Positions 32,605 through 42,329 of a stretch of DNA of 64,000 nt are shown piece after piece (positions within the stretch are counted from its first letter, which is position 1; every line of letters begins with the position of its first letter). The DNA lies in assembly GCA_032068765.1 (NCBI GenBank), contig DAMBHY010000008.1, forward strand, positions 1 through 64,000. Reading direction: 5' to 3'. The translations under genes and the position numbers were made by a program. Origin of the DNA: DAMBHY01 sp032068765 (GTDB lineage: Bacteria > Bacteroidota > Bacteroidia > Bacteroidales > Dysgonomonadaceae). The notes beneath the pieces were generated by a model. That model was not told where the DNA came from and ran no database searches. It saw nothing but the letters and a program-made list of their open reading frames with translations.

Positions 32605-34221
32605 ATGCAAAATAATTCAATAAAACTCAGCGAAGTATCAGATATGCTGCTTCAACAACTGCGAGGTATCGAAAATGAAGTAAAATATGAGGAAACAGGT
32701 GTTGTTATGCGTGTAAGCGATGGTGTTATCCGAGTTTACGGATTGCGCAATGCCGAATCCAACGAGCTTATCGTCTGCGAAAACGGGGAAGAAGCCATTG
32801 TGATGAACCTCGAAGAAGACAATGTGGGAGCCGTGTTACTGGGTCCTACTACCGATATAAAGGAAGGTTTTATTGTAAAACGTACAGGTCACGTTGCGAG
32901 CATTCAGGTGAGCGAAGGCATGTTGGGGCGAGTTATCAACGCGATTGGTATGCCGATTGACGGAAAAGGCGTTATTCTTGGTGACAAGATAGAAATGCCG
33001 CTTGAGCGCAAAGCACCGGGTGTTATCTTTCGCCAACCTGTAAACACGCCGCTGCAAACAGGACTGAAAGCTGTGGACGCGATGATTCCCATCGGTCGTG
33101 GACAGCGTGAGTTGATTATTGGCGACCGCCAGACAGGAAAATCAAGTATTGCTGTCGACACTATCCTCAACCAGCGCAATAATTTTGAAGAAGGCAAACC
33201 TGTTTATTGTATATATGTAGCCATCGGACAAAAAGGTTCTACCATTTCATCACTTGTGAAGACATTGGAAACACACGGCGCGATGGATTACACGACTGTC
33301 ATTGCTGCTACGGGTTCCGATCCTGCAGCGATGAGATATTTCGCGCCATTCGCGGGAGCCGCTATCGGCGAATATTTCAGAGATACGGGTCGCGATGCTC
33401 TGGTTGTTTTCGATGATCTTACTAAGCAGGCGGTTGCTTATCGTGAAGTATCGCTTATCCTTCGCCGTCCTTCTGGACGAGAAGCCTATCCGGGTGATAT
33501 TTTTTATCTGCACTCCAGATTATTGGAAAGAGCCGCACGCATCATATCTCAACAGGAAATTGCAGAACAAATGAATGACCTTCCGCCATCATTGAAAGGA
33601 AAAGTTAAAGGAGGAGGTTCGCTGACAGCACTCCCTATCATTGAAACACAGGCAGGTGACGTATCTGCATACATCCCGACCAACGTGATTTCTATTACCG
33701 ATGGTCAGATTTTCCTTGAAAACGACTTGTTTAACCGAGGAATTCGTCCCGCTGTCAACGTAGGTATTTCCGTTTCCCGCGTGGGTGGCAACGCTCAGAT
33801 AAAATCAATGAAAAAAGTTGCCGGAACATTAAAAATAGACCAGGCACAATATAACGAACTGGCTTCTTTCTCCAAATTTGGAGGTGAAATGGATGCCGTG
33901 ACGGCGATGACAATAGACAAAGGTCGTAAAAACGAACGTTTGCTCGTTCAGCCAATTCACCATTCTATGAGTGTGGAAAAACAAATCGCCATCCTCTACG
34001 TAGGAACGCAGGGATTGCTGAAAAATGTACCGCTCGAAAAAGTGACGGAATTTGAAACATTGTTTATGGAAGATATCGAATTTAATCATAAAGATGATGT
34101 ATTGAATGTTTTAAAGAACGGTGTTATTGACGACAACGTAAAAAGTATCTTGAACGAAGTGGCTGCCCGAATAGCACTCAATTTCTTACCCGATGCTAAA
34201 CAAGCAACTACAACCGCATAA
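32605..34221 (+). CDS. atpA: F-type ATP synthase subunit alpha
   Basis: A 538-residue nucleotide-binding subunit of F1. The P-loop GDRQTGKS is at residues 173-180, followed by AVAYREVSLILRRPSGREAYP and SRVGGNAQIKSMKKVAGTLK. Length is slightly above the usual 500-513, with extra residues near the C-terminus, as seen in related Bacteroidetes. Base use is slightly more GC-rich than in flanking genes. Confidence 0.98.
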   Translation: MQNNSIKLSEVSDMLLQQLRGIENEVKYEETGVVMRVSDGVIRVYGLRNAESNELIVCENGEEAIVMNLEEDNVGAVLLGPTTDIKEGFIVKRTGHVASIQVSEGMLGRVINAIGMPIDGKGVILGDKIEMPLERKAPGVIFRQPVNTPLQTGLKAVDAMIPIGRGQRELIIGDRQTGKSSIAVDTILNQRNNFEEGKPVYCIYVAIGQKGSTISSLVKTLETHGAMDYTTVIAATGSDPAAMRYFAPFAGAAIGEYFRDTGRDALVVFDDLTKQAVAYREVSLILRRPSGREAYPGDIFYLHSRLLERAARIISQQEIAEQMNDLPPSLKGKVKGGGSLTALPIIETQAGDVSAYIPTNVISITDGQIFLENDLFNRGIRPAVNVGISVSRVGGNAQIKSMKKVAGTLKIDQAQYNELASFSKFGGEMDAVTAMTIDKGRKNERLLVQPIHHSMSVEKQIAILYVGTQGLLKNVPLEKVTEFETLFMEDIEFNHKDDVLNVLKNGVIDDNVKSILNEVAARIALNFLPDAKQATTTA

Positions 34222-34243
34222 ATAATTAAAGTTTGGTAGAGAA

Positions 34244-35116
34244 ATGGCATTAAAGGAGATAAAACAAAGATTGAATTCGATCAAATCTACCGAAAAAATC
34301 ACTTCGGCAATGATGATGATTTCATTATCAAAACTGAGAAAAGCGCAAAGATTAATCAGCGGTTTATCTCCTTATCAGCAAAAGCTTAATGAAATTCTTC
34401 AGATATTTCTGTCTACCAGCGAGGAACTTGCCAGTCCATATTTTGAAAAGAGAGAAGTAAAAAACATATCTATTGTAGCCTTTTCTTCTAACAACAGTCT
34501 GGCAGGTAGATTCAACGACAACGTGATAGATGAATTGTCCAAAACTATTCAGAATTATCGTAAGGAGGGTCTTGGAAAAGAAAACATCAAAGTCTACGCC
34601 ATAGGCGACAAGGTGCGCAAAGCAGCTTTGAAAATGAACGTGACGCTGGACGATGAAGATTTCAAAGCATTGAGCGAGAAGCCATCCTATGCTCCCATCC
34701 AGGCTATTGCCGAAGAAATATCCAAAGATTTTATCAACGGAAAAATAGATAAAGCAGAAATTATTTATCAGCATTTCAAAAGCAAATCAGTACAGATTGT
34801 CACGCACGAAGATTTTCTGCCCATCACGGTAATACAGAATAAGAGGATTCAATATCTTGATTACATTATAGAACCGAAAGTAGAAATTTTACTAAACAGA
34901 ATCCTTCCCAAAGTATTGGATATACAGCTTTATACCGCTCATGCAGACTCTGTGGCGGCGGAGCATGCCGCTCGTGTGATGGCGATGCAGACAGCCACTG
35001 ATAATGCCCAAAACTTGACTGACGAACTCACCCTTCTCTACAACAAACTGCGCCAGCAAGGTATTACGACCGAACTGCTAGATATGGTAGGTGGTCAGTT
35101 GGGAAATGAAAGATAA
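34244..35116 (+). CDS. atpG: F-type ATP synthase subunit gamma
   Basis: A 290-residue central-shaft subunit. The N-terminal helix reads LKEIKQRLNSIKSTEKITSA, and the C-terminal helix LTLLYNKLRQQGITTELLD ends in MVGGQ, both typical. It is the last gene of the operon. No classical terminator was found in the 244 bp that follow. Confidence 0.96.
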   Translation: MALKEIKQRLNSIKSTEKITSAMMMISLSKLRKAQRLISGLSPYQQKLNEILQIFLSTSEELASPYFEKREVKNISIVAFSSNNSLAGRFNDNVIDELSKTIQNYRKEGLGKENIKVYAIGDKVRKAALKMNVTLDDEDFKALSEKPSYAPIQAIAEEISKDFINGKIDKAEIIYQHFKSKSVQIVTHEDFLPITVIQNKRIQYLDYIIEPKVEILLNRILPKVLDIQLYTAHADSVAAEHAARVMAMQTATDNAQNLTDELTLLYNKLRQQGITTELLDMVGGQLGNER

Positions 35117-35360
35117 GATTCAAACACATTTTGAGTGTTGTGCCGACTCTTTTCTTCATAGTGGACAGCTTCAAGTATATAGTGAAAGTGCTTTCCGACC
35201 TACAGACAAAGCCCATCATAAAGTGCAAATCTCTTTCGGATTGTCAGTATATGCATGATACTAAACTAATTTGAGTTCGGCTTAAGTGATGTTCCCATTT
35301 TCAACACATTTTCCTTACATCAAATTCACGGTAAACTAATAGTTTTTAGTTTTTCACTCT
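35117..35360. other. gap between convergent atpG and aroB
   Basis: No gene. A segment at about 35262-35292, read on the minus strand, resembles the dispersed segment found near both satellite loci (it shares TTAAGnnGAACTCA). No hairpin with a T run was found for either gene. Confidence 0.4.
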
Positions 35361-36413
35361 CTACTCCACCGCGTCGCGATAAAAATCGAATGCTTCGAAA
35401 ATAAGATTTTTGTCGGCAGTTTGATTGATTTTCACGTTACCGATATCTGAAAGCAGGGTGAAGTTAATATTGGCGCCAACGTTTTTTTTGTCGTGTTTCA
35501 TAAAATCGTACAGCGTATAATAATCGTCGCAGGTAAACGTCATGCAGCCATATTTGCCGTGTAAATAACTCACAGTCTTTTTCAGTTTGTCCATTGGGAA
35601 ACCACATATTCTGTATGATAGATACAATTCGGCAATCAATCCGTAAGCCACAGCGTATCCGTGAGGGATCGGATTGTTTTTGAGGACGGAAAAGCTCTCG
35701 AAAGCGTGCCCAATAGTATGTCCCAAGTTCAATGCTTTACGAATATCCCTTTCGTACGGATCTTTGTCCACGATGTGCTTTTTAACCGTTACCGTTTTGT
35801 GTATCCATTCCAGCGACTCGTCAGTAGAGAAATTGAGCGTTTCGGTTTTCAGAATCTTATCCCAATCTGTGTACGAATTGATGAGTGCATGCTTTATCAT
35901 TTCGGCGTATCCCGACAGTATCTCTTTTTCGGGGAGGGTCTTGAAAAATATATTACTGATAAAAATGTACTCCGCAGGGTAAAATCTCCCAATTTCATTT
36001 TTGTAGCCGTTGAAGTTGATAGCGGTTTTGCCGCCGATAGAAGCATCAACCATGCCCATGAGCGTCGTTGGGATGTTGAAATAAGTGATGCCGCGCTTGT
36101 AAGTAGCCGCCGCCAGTCCGCCGATGTCCGTTACAACTCCACCGCCAAGATTAATGAGAAGCGAATGGCGTGTAGCACCGCCGTCAGAAAGCATCTTCCA
36201 AATATAAAGCAGACTTTCGGCACTTTTGTTGACATCATTAGGCGGGATGATAATAACTTTTGCCGACTTCAAGGCTTTCGAATCCTGCACCAATGAATAG
36301 CAATGATGATGGGTATTTTGGTCCATCAATATAAAAATGAAATCAGAATTGAAATTCCTGATGAGCTTGTCCAACTCCAATGAGATAGATTTATTTTTTA
36401 CTAATTGTTCCAT
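35361..36413 (-). CDS. aroB: 3-dehydroquinate synthase
   Basis: A 350-residue NAD- and metal-dependent enzyme, second step of the shikimate pathway. Signature segments are NLGGGVVTDIGGLAAATYKRG, IPTTLMGMVDASIGGKTAIN, SGYAEMIKHALI and ALNLGHTIGHAFES (metal-ligand histidines), with HGYAVAYGL after it. The ATG at 36413 is preferred to the TTG at 36425 directly abutting the upstream gene. The gene follows the GH3 fusion gene by 12 bp, so it is probably co-transcribed. The type II dehydroquinate dehydratase, which acts next in the pathway, is encoded at 57993. Confidence 0.95.
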   Translation of the reverse strand: MEQLVKNKSISLELDKLIRNFNSDFIFILMDQNTHHHCYSLVQDSKALKSAKVIIIPPNDVNKSAESLLYIWKMLSDGGATRHSLLINLGGGVVTDIGGLAAATYKRGITYFNIPTTLMGMVDASIGGKTAINFNGYKNEIGRFYPAEYIFISNIFFKTLPEKEILSGYAEMIKHALINSYTDWDKILKTETLNFSTDESLEWIHKTVTVKKHIVDKDPYERDIRKALNLGHTIGHAFESFSVLKNNPIPHGYAVAYGLIAELYLSYRICGFPMDKLKKTVSYLHGKYGCMTFTCDDYYTLYDFMKHDKKNVGANINFTLLSDIGNVKINQTADKNLIFEAFDFYRDAVE

Positions 36414-36425
36414 TTGCTTTGGCAA

Positions 36426-39377
36426 TTAATTTGCCTGAATAGCTTTATAAATTACATCCTGAATACGTTCGCGAATTTCCAGCGTGGACAGCTTGTTGGG
36501 TTCGCGGGTGGGATTTACTCTGTTGGAAAGAAAAATATAAATCAACTGGTTTTTGGGGTCAACCCAGAAACAAGTGCCTGTGAATCCTGTATGTCCGAAA
36601 GTAGACAGTGGAACCACTGCACATACCGGACTTTTGTCGGGATTGATGTCAGGTTTGTCAAAACCAAGCCCTCTCCGGCTCACATCGCTTTTCGCTTGTG
36701 TAAACATTGCGACAGTCTTAGGCGACAGGTATTTCTCGTTACCATACTCTCCAAAATTCAACCACATCTGCAACAACTTTGCTAAATCGTTGGCATTGGA
36801 GAACAGTCCCGCGTTACCGGAGACTCCTCCTAACAGCGCAGCAGATTCATCATGCACATATCCTTTCACTAACTGTTTTCGGAAGAAAGGATCGTTTTCA
36901 GTCGGTGCTATTTTATAACCGTTAAGATTTTGTAGGGGAAGATAGGTGGTTGAATTTGCACCCAGTCTTTCGAAGAAATTGTTTTGTACAAACGAATTCA
37001 AGTCGGTTTTAGCAATATTTTCCACTACCTCTTTCAGCAGGATGAAATTCAAGTCGCTGTATTTATATTCTCCTCTTTTTACTAATTTACTTTTCAGAAT
37101 TTCTTGCAGAAAGAGCTTGTTAAGTTTTTCTGATCCATACATGCCTGCCGCAATCGGATATTTGTATGTATCGTTCATAACCGATGAAATCAAATTGTGT
37201 TTAAATTGGTAATCAGTTCTTGCCCAGGCACCTGCATAGTACACATTATAAATATCGGATTTTTTCCCAAACAGATCACCGTGGTAACTGTCCTTATCAA
37301 TCGTTATTTTGTGATAAGGAAGGAATGACGGCAAGCCGGATTCGTGGAAAAGCAACTCGCGAATAGAAATATTACCTTTATCGGATTTCTTTATTTTTGG
37401 AAGAAACTGGTAAAGTTCATCATTCAGATGTAGTTTTTTAGCATCGTACAACTTCATGATGGCTGAAAGCGTGGCAGTTGCTTTTGTGACGGAAGCCAGG
37501 TCGTAAACAGTTTCGAGAGTAACTTTCTCGTTTGAATTGTATTCTAGCGTGCCAAACGCTTTTTCGTAAATCACTATCCCGTTCTTTGCCACCAATACCT
37601 GACATCCCGGGTATGCTCTTTGTTGGATGCCTTCGTTGGCAATTTCATCAATCTTTGAAAGATTTTCGGATGAAAGTCCTACTTCTTCTGGCAGATTGTA
37701 ACCTAAACGAGTCTTATTGATTGATAAACCGTAATTTAAAGGATACAATGACGTAGACAATTGCAGCGACCCCGACACATGGATGCCTCCAAAAATTGCC
37801 TGTGCGACACTTTGCTGCGTAAAAGATGAATTGTCCGGTGCGAGCAACACAACCTGAGCATCGCGAATAGATGCTTTGTAGCTGTCTATTTGCAAAGGCG
37901 AACCAGATAATACCAAAACCGAAGGTTTCTTTTTGATAATTCTCTGAAGATATTTCGAGTCTGAAAATCTATCCGCGTCGATGCTATAGATAATCAAATC
38001 AAATTTGTCCATCTCCGTTTCAAAAGTAGAAAGCTGCTCCATAGTATTCATCTGGAAAGTTCGAACATCATCATATTTTCTCAAATAGCTGTGAAAATCA
38101 TTATAAAAACTTTTGCCAATGTAGACGGATGCAATGCAGGTTTTGTCCAAATTCTTGAGAGGTACGATATTCGAGTCATTCTTCAACAATACCAATCCGT
38201 TGGAATGAAGTTTGTTTTGTGTCCATTCATATTGCGAATCAAATAATTCCTGTTGAAGATCAGAAGTTTTTATAGGTGTGAATTTGTGTGCGTTGAGCAA
38301 ATACTTATAGGTGAGAATTTTCTTCACCTTTTCATCAAGTATCTGATTACTGATTGTACCTTTCTGAACGGCGGACTTGACGCTTTTGAATTCTCTCGCG
38401 ATATTAGGAACACCGAGAATGATGTCGTTACCAGCTAACAATGCTCTTACACTTAAGTTAGGTTGACTGTTCACGCCTTTCATAGCCATCCCGTCCGTGA
38501 AAACCAAACCTGTAAAACCCATTTTCTTTTTCAGTAAATCGGTTACCACTTCTGATGAAAGTGACGACGGCATGCCCTTTGTCTGCAATGCGGGCACGTT
38601 TAAATGTCCAATCATCATTCCAGATAATCCTTCGGAAACAAAGTTTTTGAATGGAAAAAGTTCCACTGAATTTAAACGAGTTAAATTATGAGAGATAGTT
38701 GGAAGAGTTTTGTGAGAATCCGCAGATGTATCGCCATGTCCTGGGAAATGTTTCGCGACAGACATTACACCGCCTGCCTCAACACCTTTTGCGAAAGCAA
38801 TTCCTTGTCGGGAAACCCTATCGGGATTGGATCCAAATGACCGATCACCAATAATTGGATTGTAGGGATTGGTGTTTATATCCAAAGACGGGGAAAAATT
38901 GACATGAATACCCATCAACTTACATTGACGTGCCATTTCCTTTCCGTATTGGAAGAAAACATCGTCATTAGCGATGCTGCCTATAATTTGATTCTTTGGA
39001 AATTCAGGAGCGTTTTTAAGTCTCATTGCCAATCCCCATTCTGCGTCAACGGAAATCAACAGAGGAATCCTTGATATATTTTGTGCATAGTTCGTATTAT
39101 CTGCTTGTCCGTAAATACTCCCTTTACTAAAGAGAAATCCACCTACTTTGTAATTATCAATATAAGATTTTATTATAGATTTATAGGAAGAGTTCGGTTC
39201 CACAATGGGCATAAACATTTGTCCTATTTTTTCGTCCAAAGTCAATTGCTGAAAGACGGAGTCTACCCATTGATTGACTTTTTGTGATTCCGCATTTTTG
39301 TAAAGTCGTGTGTTTTGCTGGCTAATTAATTGAAAGAATAATAATGTAAATAGAATCGTGAAAGCTGCTTTTTTCAT
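36426..39377 (-). CDS. GH3 beta-N-acetylhexosaminidase (NagZ-like) fused to a serine beta-lactamase-family domain
   Basis: A 983-residue exported protein with a signal peptide (residues 1-20). The GH3 N-terminal TIM barrel (about 35-350) has the NagZ-type loop KHFPGHGDTSADSH at 209-222 with the Asp-His dyad (Asp220, His222), and the nucleophile Asp295 in LVFTDGMAM. A GH3 C-terminal-like domain spans about 390-545. From about 570 follows a class C beta-lactamase/penicillin-binding-like domain with S-x-x-K at Ser629-Lys632 (ASVTKAT), a Tyr motif in KYSDLNF and HTGFTG near the C-terminus. It probably trims GlcNAc-containing peptidoglycan fragments in the periplasm. The second activity (esterase, amidase or peptidase) is unknown. 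It lies 1 bp before the 5'-nucleotidase gene pair. Confidence 0.93.
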   Translation of the reverse strand: MKKAAFTILFTLLFFQLISQQNTRLYKNAESQKVNQWVDSVFQQLTLDEKIGQMFMPIVEPNSSYKSIIKSYIDNYKVGGFLFSKGSIYGQADNTNYAQNISRIPLLISVDAEWGLAMRLKNAPEFPKNQIIGSIANDDVFFQYGKEMARQCKLMGIHVNFSPSLDINTNPYNPIIGDRSFGSNPDRVSRQGIAFAKGVEAGGVMSVAKHFPGHGDTSADSHKTLPTISHNLTRLNSVELFPFKNFVSEGLSGMMIGHLNVPALQTKGMPSSLSSEVVTDLLKKKMGFTGLVFTDGMAMKGVNSQPNLSVRALLAGNDIILGVPNIAREFKSVKSAVQKGTISNQILDEKVKKILTYKYLLNAHKFTPIKTSDLQQELFDSQYEWTQNKLHSNGLVLLKNDSNIVPLKNLDKTCIASVYIGKSFYNDFHSYLRKYDDVRTFQMNTMEQLSTFETEMDKFDLIIYSIDADRFSDSKYLQRIIKKKPSVLVLSGSPLQIDSYKASIRDAQVVLLAPDNSSFTQQSVAQAIFGGIHVSGSLQLSTSLYPLNYGLSINKTRLGYNLPEEVGLSSENLSKIDEIANEGIQQRAYPGCQVLVAKNGIVIYEKAFGTLEYNSNEKVTLETVYDLASVTKATATLSAIMKLYDAKKLHLNDELYQFLPKIKKSDKGNISIRELLFHESGLPSFLPYHKITIDKDSYHGDLFGKKSDIYNVYYAGAWARTDYQFKHNLISSVMNDTYKYPIAAGMYGSEKLNKLFLQEILKSKLVKRGEYKYSDLNFILLKEVVENIAKTDLNSFVQNNFFERLGANSTTYLPLQNLNGYKIAPTENDPFFRKQLVKGYVHDESAALLGGVSGNAGLFSNANDLAKLLQMWLNFGEYGNEKYLSPKTVAMFTQAKSDVSRRGLGFDKPDINPDKSPVCAVVPLSTFGHTGFTGTCFWVDPKNQLIYIFLSNRVNPTREPNKLSTLEIRERIQDVIYKAIQAN

Positions 39378-40204
39378 TATTTTACCGCTTTTAACTCAAC
39401 ATCTAATCTCCCCACATACAAACCTTTATCTCCGTTCTGGAAAATAGTAACATCATGTCCGATAGCATTCTTTTTTATTTCGTTTTTTTCCATAAATGTG
39501 TGACTGTGCCCTCCTAAAATTATATCAATATTGATGGATTTTGCAGCAAATTCCAAATCGTCTTCGTATCCCAAGTGCGAGAGACAAATAACTACATCGC
39601 AACGTTTTTTCTTTTTTAAGTAAGTAGCTGTTTCGTTCGCAGTTTCTACAGGAGACAGGTATTTCATACCCTTATAATTTTCACTCGCAATCAACCCTTT
39701 CGGCTGAACCCCAATTCCAATTACACCTATTCTCAATCCATCTTTGACAAATACTTGGTATTTTTTAGTCATTCCTGCCAATGGTGTATCTGTGAAATCG
39801 TAATTTGTAGTTATCACAGCCACTTTGCTTTGCTTCACGACATCTTTCAAAACTTCCAAACCGTAATCAAATTCGTGGTTTCCTAAAGTAACCGCATCGT
39901 ATTTCATCATATTCAAAGCTTCTATTTCTACTTTTCCTTTGAATAAATTAAAATAAGGCGTTCCTTGCAAGAAGTCGCCTGAATCAAACACCAAGACATT
40001 TTTATTCTCAGAACGTACATTATTTAGAAAAGCCTCACGCCTTACAACGCCGCCAATATTCGCATTATATTTGTCATTCTCAGGCATTGGATCAATACGG
40101 CTATGTGTATCATTTGTGTGCAAAAGTACAATCTTCTTTTGCGCAAAAGCGCCAAGGGAGAGAAGATAAAAAACGATTAAAAGTGAAAATATATTCTTAT
40201 TCAT
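39377..40204 (-). CDS. 5'-nucleotidase/UshA N-terminal metallophosphoesterase domain protein
   Basis: A 275-residue exported protein (signal peptide ending GAFAQ). It shows the calcineurin-like dinuclear metal site: LLHTNDTHSRIDP, VFDSGDFLQGTPY, LGNHEFDYG, and ILGGHSHTF with the closing histidines. This is the catalytic half of UshA-type periplasmic 5'-nucleotidases. The C-terminal substrate-binding half is encoded separately, 1 bp upstream. Its ATG overlaps nothing, and its stop shares a base with the start region of the GH3 gene. Confidence 0.92.
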   Translation of the reverse strand: MNKNIFSLLIVFYLLSLGAFAQKKIVLLHTNDTHSRIDPMPENDKYNANIGGVVRREAFLNNVRSENKNVLVFDSGDFLQGTPYFNLFKGKVEIEALNMMKYDAVTLGNHEFDYGLEVLKDVVKQSKVAVITTNYDFTDTPLAGMTKKYQVFVKDGLRIGVIGIGVQPKGLIASENYKGMKYLSPVETANETATYLKKKKRCDVVICLSHLGYEDDLEFAAKSINIDIILGGHSHTFMEKNEIKKNAIGHDVTIFQNGDKGLYVGRLDVELKAVK

Positions 40205-40205
40205 A

Positions 40206-40952
40206 CTATTTTTTTACTGTGATTCGTCCGTCTAATTTTGAAGTAATTTGTTTGCCTTGCTTGGTTTGAGATTTGATGTAGTCTAAAATTATGTCTCTCA
40301 AAGTGATTCCAGTATTCAACGTTTTCGTTGCATCCAAAAAAATACTCATGTTATCGTTACCATTGGCAAGATAATCGAGTGTAGCAATTTTGTAAGTCTT
40401 ATTTTCGTCCACAGGTTTTCCTTCAATCGTCACATTCTTTACTTTACTATTCTCAATTTCCAAGCGAACATTAGATGAAATTCCCGCACCTCCCATCCTG
40501 GCATACGTGTCAAACATCTTATTCACATCTGTTCCCTTCAAATCAATATAAGTCAACGCATTATCAAAACTGTATATTTCATAAATATTTCTTACATAAA
40601 TATTGCCTTTGGGCATGGTAGACCGATGTCCGTGTACGTTCATCACTGAAAAATCAACACCTCCGGGCAAATGGGTATCGCCATATTCTTTCATCACGTC
40701 GGAAGTAAAATTGGTAAGCAGACTTTCGGGGCGTCCATGGCCCATAAACTCTGAAGAAACCCCAATTAGATGATTCATCTGCTCATCCAACTGAATTTTG
40801 TAACTTTGCACCATAGATGCCAACTGCGTATTCCCTGTTTGAAAAGTAGAATCCATTTTCACCATTTCGCCGCTTACCGAGGTAATTTTGTAGGAATAGC
40901 AAGAAGTAAGTGATGCTACCAAAAGGAGCGTCAGAAATATTTTATTTTTCAT
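40206..40952 (-). CDS. 5'-nucleotidase C-terminal domain lipoprotein
   Basis: A 248-residue protein from the chosen ATG at 40952. A lipoprotein signal (LLLVASLTSC, acylated Cys about residue 18) is followed by the 5_nucleotid_C domain with NVHGHRSTMPKGNIYVRNIYEIYSFDN, a typical core, and TYKIATLDYLANGNDNMSIF. This domain alone binds the nucleotide; the metal-dependent catalytic half is the next gene. The pair equals one UshA protein split in two, and both halves are probably held at the membrane or periplasm together. Confidence 0.9.
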   Translation of the reverse strand: MKNKIFLTLLLVASLTSCYSYKITSVSGEMVKMDSTFQTGNTQLASMVQSYKIQLDEQMNHLIGVSSEFMGHGRPESLLTNFTSDVMKEYGDTHLPGGVDFSVMNVHGHRSTMPKGNIYVRNIYEIYSFDNALTYIDLKGTDVNKMFDTYARMGGAGISSNVRLEIENSKVKNVTIEGKPVDENKTYKIATLDYLANGNDNMSIFLDATKTLNTGITLRDIILDYIKSQTKQGKQITSKLDGRITVKK

Positions 40953-41083
40953 TGTTTTGTAATTTTCCTTGCGAACTGTAAACAAGCAAAACATTCAAAA
41001 GTTTTGCAATAACCTTTCACAAAGTTAGAACATTATTATTATAAATAAATTCCAGATAGGCATATTATTTAGCAAATTATTCT

Positions 41084-41091
41084 TATCTTTG
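41084..41091 (+). promoter_or_regulatory. -7 box of rplS
   Basis: TATCTTTG matches TAnnTTTG, 86 bp upstream of rplS, leaving a leader of about 75 nt. Confidence 0.6.
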
Positions 41092-41177
41092 CATCCGCTT
41101 TGCGCAATCTCTGTCGTTAAAAGATTCGTCATATTGCGTTTCAACTCGTTAAATATTAACATAAAGCCAATTACAAA

Positions 41178-41528
41178 ATGGATTTAATTAAAATTGCAGA
41201 AGAATCATTCGCCGGAGAAAAGAAAGAATTTCCAAAATTCAAGAGCGGCGATACTATTACTGTTGCTTATCGCATCGTTGAAGGTAACAAAACACGTGTA
41301 CAACAATATAGAGGCGTAGTTATCCGTATTGCAGGTCACGGTGAGAGCAAACGTTTCACGGTTAGAAAAATGTCAGACAACATTGGTGTTGAGCGTATTT
41401 TCCCAATGAATTCACCATTTATTGAAGACATCATTCTTAACAGCCAAGGTAAAGTACGCCGCGCTAAACTATACTATCTACGTAGTCTTAGAGGAAAAGC
41501 AGCTCGTATTAAAAAGAAATTGTACTAA
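41178..41528 (+). CDS. rplS: 50S ribosomal protein L19
   Basis: A 116-residue protein with the standard L19 sequence: FKSGDTITVAYRIVEGNKTR, QQYRGVVIRIAGHG, GVERIFPMNSPFIEDI and a basic C-terminus (RSLRGKAARIKKKLY). It sits at the 30S/50S interface. The gene has its own promoter and a terminator at 41553, so it is monocistronic. Confidence 0.98.
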   Translation: MDLIKIAEESFAGEKKEFPKFKSGDTITVAYRIVEGNKTRVQQYRGVVIRIAGHGESKRFTVRKMSDNIGVERIFPMNSPFIEDIILNSQGKVRRAKLYYLRSLRGKAARIKKKLY

Positions 41529-41552
41529 TATATTTAGTCCGAAAATTTATAT

Positions 41553-41588
41553 AAGACGCTTCGAAATTATTTTGGAGCGTCTTTTTTT
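41553..41588 (+). terminator. terminator of rplS
   Basis: AAGACGCT (41553-41560) pairs with AGCGTCTT (41576-41583), followed by TTTTT. It ends 12 bp before recO. Confidence 0.85.
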
Positions 41589-41599
41589 AATCCAAAAGT

Positions 41600-42322
41600 A
41601 TGATTAACAACACAAAAGGAATTGTCTTACAAACTTGCAAGTACAACGATACGTTTTCTATCGTACATATCTATACGCGCGATTTTGGAAGAATTGCATA
41701 TCTTTTACCTAAGAAATCGAGTAAAAAATCACAGCTAAAACATTCGCTTTTTTTTCCGTTATCAATTCTATCGTTACACGTCGAACATCTGCCTCTGCGG
41801 GAAATTCAACGTTTAAAAAGTGCGGAAATGACAACTCCTCAATTACAGATGTGTTCAAATCCTTCGAAAATTGCAATTTCTTTTTTCTTATCCGAATTTA
41901 TCGGAAAAGTGGTAAAGGAAACTGAAGAAAACAAACTGCTTTATGATTTTATTGATAATTCCATTCACAAACTAGAAACTTGTGAAAAAGGGACAGCCAA
42001 TTTTCATTTGGCATTTATGATGCAGATGATGAGGTTTATAGGTATTGAGCCAAACTTGTCGGATTATTGCAATGGAAATTATTTTGACATGATTCAAGGC
42101 GTGTATATTTCCGGCTTACCAGTGCATAACCATTATCTAGATCAAGAACGAAGTCGTTTTTTAAATGATTTCTACAGATTTAACTTCAATAATATGCATC
42201 TTTTCAAATTTTCGCGCGATAATAGGAATGAGATAATTGACTATCTGATAGATTATTACCGAATACACACTTACAATTTTTCTTCCTTAAAATCGTTAGA
42301 TGTGCTCAAACAATTGATTTAA
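41600..42322 (+). CDS. recO: DNA repair protein RecO
   Basis: A 240-residue RecO, which helps load RecA on SSB-coated DNA. The N-terminal OB-fold region reads TKGIVLQTCKYNDTFSIVHIYTRDFGRIAYLLPK, and the helical part has FMMQMMRFIGIEPNLSDYC and a LDQERSRFLNDFYRFN segment. The zinc-finger cysteines of some RecO proteins are absent, as usual in this phylum. It is convergent with the HAD gene, 7 bp apart. Confidence 0.9.
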   Translation: MINNTKGIVLQTCKYNDTFSIVHIYTRDFGRIAYLLPKKSSKKSQLKHSLFFPLSILSLHVEHLPLREIQRLKSAEMTTPQLQMCSNPSKIAISFFLSEFIGKVVKETEENKLLYDFIDNSIHKLETCEKGTANFHLAFMMQMMRFIGIEPNLSDYCNGNYFDMIQGVYISGLPVHNHYLDQERSRFLNDFYRFNFNNMHLFKFSRDNRNEIIDYLIDYYRIHTYNFSSLKSLDVLKQLI

Positions 42323-42329
42323 CGTCAAA

